From Caulobacterales bacterium (GTDB lineage Bacteria; Pseudomonadota; Alphaproteobacteria; Caulobacterales; Caulobacteraceae), in NCBI GenBank assembly GCA_016183935.1, contig JACPDR010000028.1, positions 1 through 64,000 of the forward strand: a stretch of DNA of 64,000 nucleotides. Direction: 5' to 3'. A program made the translations under genes and the position numbers. Below are positions 63,008 through 64,000 of this stretch, in pieces. The notes under the pieces are model-generated. The model ran no database searches. It was not told where the DNA came from and saw only the letters and a program-made list of their open reading frames with translations. Each line of letters opens with the position of its first letter. Within the stretch, counting starts at the first letter, position 1.

Positions 63008-64000
63008 TCACTGGCAGGCGAGGCACTCGTCGTAGTCGGTGCGGGCGGCGGTGAAGAGGTCGGGCTGGTTGGGGTCGATCTCGGCCTCGGCCTTGTCCTC
63101 GGCGCCGGCGAAGGCGGCGCGCTGAACCGATTTGGAGCGCAGGTAGTAGAGCGACTTCACGCCGGTCTCCCACGCGCGCCAGTGCAGCATGTGCAGGTCC
63201 CATTTGTCGACGTCGCCCGGGATGAACAGGTTGATCGACTGCGCCTGGCAGATCTCGCCCGCGCGGTCGGCGGCCAGTTCGACGATCCAGCGCTGGTCCA
63301 GCTCGAAGGCGGTCTTGAAGATGGCCTTCTCGTCGTCGGTCAGGCCTTCCAGATGCTGGACCGAACCCTCATGCTCGAGGATCGAGTTCCACACCTCCGA
63401 GGTGTCGATGCCCTTTTCGCCCAACACCTTCTCCAGGTAGGGGTTCTTGACCGCGAAGGAGCCGGACAGGGTCTTGTGGGTGTAGATGTTGGCCGGGATC
63501 GGCTCGATGCCCGCCGAGGTGCCGCCGCAGATGATCGAGATCGAGGCGGTCGGGGCGATGGCCAGCTTGTGGCTGAAGCGCTCCATGACGCCGCGCTCGG
63601 CCGCGTCCTCGCAGGCGCCCTTCTCCTCGGCCAGCAGGCGGCTGGCCTTGTCGGCCTCGCGGCGCAGGTGTTTGAACAGCCGCATGTTCCACGACTTGGC
63701 CATGGCGGATTCGAAGGCCACGCCCTGGGCCTGCAGGAAGGAGTGGAAGCCCATCAGGCCGAGGCCGACCGAACGCTCGCGCTTGGCCGAATAGACGGCG
63801 GCGGCCATGGCCGGCGGGGCGCGGCGGATGAAGTCCTCCAGCACATTGTCGAGGAAACGCATCACGTCCTCGATGAACTGCGGCTCCTCGCGCCATTCCA
63901 GGAAGGTCTCGGCGTTGACCGAGGACAGGCAGCAGACCGCGGTGCGATCGACGCCGAGGTGGTCGCGGCCGGTGTGCAGGGTGATTTCCGAGCACAGGTT
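63008..64000 (-). CDS. nrdA: Ribonucleoside-diphosphate reductase subunit alpha, C-terminal part (5' end outside window)
   Basis: The frame is open to base 64000, so the gene continues beyond the window; the last 330 residues are visible. They contain SVGLGLMGFHSFLQAQG, APTASISIICGGTSAGIEPIPANIYTHKTLSGSF (loop region of the active-site barrel) and ETGVKSLYYLRSKS, with the paired tyrosines of the radical transfer route. The C-terminus ends DYDECLACQ, a Cys-x-x-Cys pair, the swinging-arm cysteines that take electrons from thioredoxin or glutaredoxin. Class Ia enzyme for dNTP synthesis. A palindromic element follows its stop. Confidence 0.96.
   Translation of the reverse strand, partial: NLCSEITLHTGRDHLGVDRTAVCCLSSVNAETFLEWREEPQFIEDVMRFLDNVLEDFIRRAPPAMAAAVYSAKRERSVGLGLMGFHSFLQAQGVAFESAMAKSWNMRLFKHLRREADKASRLLAEEKGACEDAAERGVMERFSHKLAIAPTASISIICGGTSAGIEPIPANIYTHKTLSGSFAVKNPYLEKVLGEKGIDTSEVWNSILEHEGSVQHLEGLTDDEKAIFKTAFELDQRWIVELAADRAGEICQAQSINLFIPGDVDKWDLHMLHWRAWETGVKSLYYLRSKSVQRAAFAGAEDKAEAEIDPNQPDLFTAARTDYDECLACQ

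Overview
This window is a GC-rich alphaproteobacterial chromosome segment. Gene content points to Caulobacteraceae, most likely Brevundimonas or a close relative. The pointers are a chvI-chvG-hprK-EIIA-HPr cluster, a Caulobacter-type pilA-cpaABCDEF-tadBC locus, a RegB/RegA pair with a divergent SCO1/SenC gene, and a histidyl-tRNA synthetase whose motif 2 resembles the atypical alphaproteobacterial form. The genus is an inference from gene content, not a measurement. There is no prophage, IS element, CRISPR array or rRNA. The segment is dense housekeeping chromosome with no gap over about 300 bases.

Layout. 1-7.1 kb: translation and RNA-decay genes (infB 3' end, three small unknown genes, rbfA, truB, rpsO, pnp). 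7.1-10.5 kb: redox two-component system RegA/RegB and SCO1/SenC. 10.6-18.4 kb: PHA depolymerase, YgjP-type metalloprotease, penicillin-binding protein 1A, secreted alpha/beta hydrolase divergent from a Rieske oxygenase, and a TetR regulator. 18.6-25.2 kb: KefB-type antiporter, secreted M13 metalloendopeptidase, and an EF-hand protein/response regulator/histidine kinase operon. 25.4-30.4 kb: hisS, two membrane proteins, 3-hydroxyacyl-CoA dehydrogenase, YggT, tRNA-Ala(CGC). 30.6-36.6 kb: secreted unknown protein, regulatory PTS proteins with HPr kinase and ChvG/ChvI, and a large unknown protein divergent from chvI. 36.6-48.8 kb: mixed metabolic and transport genes (BaiN-like flavoprotein, zapE, asd, rarD, dapE, M20 hydrolase, two MFS transporters). 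48.8-59.7 kb: complete Tad/Flp pilus locus, with a minus-strand arm (pilA, cpaA-F, tadB, tadC) and a plus-strand arm (secreted CpaC-N-like protein and two TadE-like pseudopilins). 59.7-64 kb: a frameshifted pabB, a tyrosine phosphatase, a small winged-helix regulator with an interrupted membrane-protein partner, and the 3' end of nrdA.

How the genes work together. The 3' pilus arm holds the main machinery: prepilin, peptidase, secretin, pilotin-like lipoprotein, localisation ATPase, motor ATPase and the two platform proteins. The ChvGI/HprK/EIIA/HPr cluster has no EI or sugar permease here and looks regulatory. asd and dapE both serve the lysine/diaminopimelate pathway, which together with PBP1A feeds peptidoglycan.

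Most unusual observations: (1) pabB is split across two frames and appears to have lost the segment that normally follows its conserved AAG(D/E) motif; (2) 1.4 kb upstream of it, a membrane-protein gene is cut by an in-frame TAG followed directly by ATG; (3) a near-identical 17-19 bp palindrome lies before that membrane-protein/regulator operon and before the alpha/beta hydrolase 47 kb away, suggesting a small winged-helix regulon; (4) a compact EF-hand plus two-component operon; (5) low-complexity or palindrome-bearing insertions inside RegB and the BaiN-like flavoprotein.
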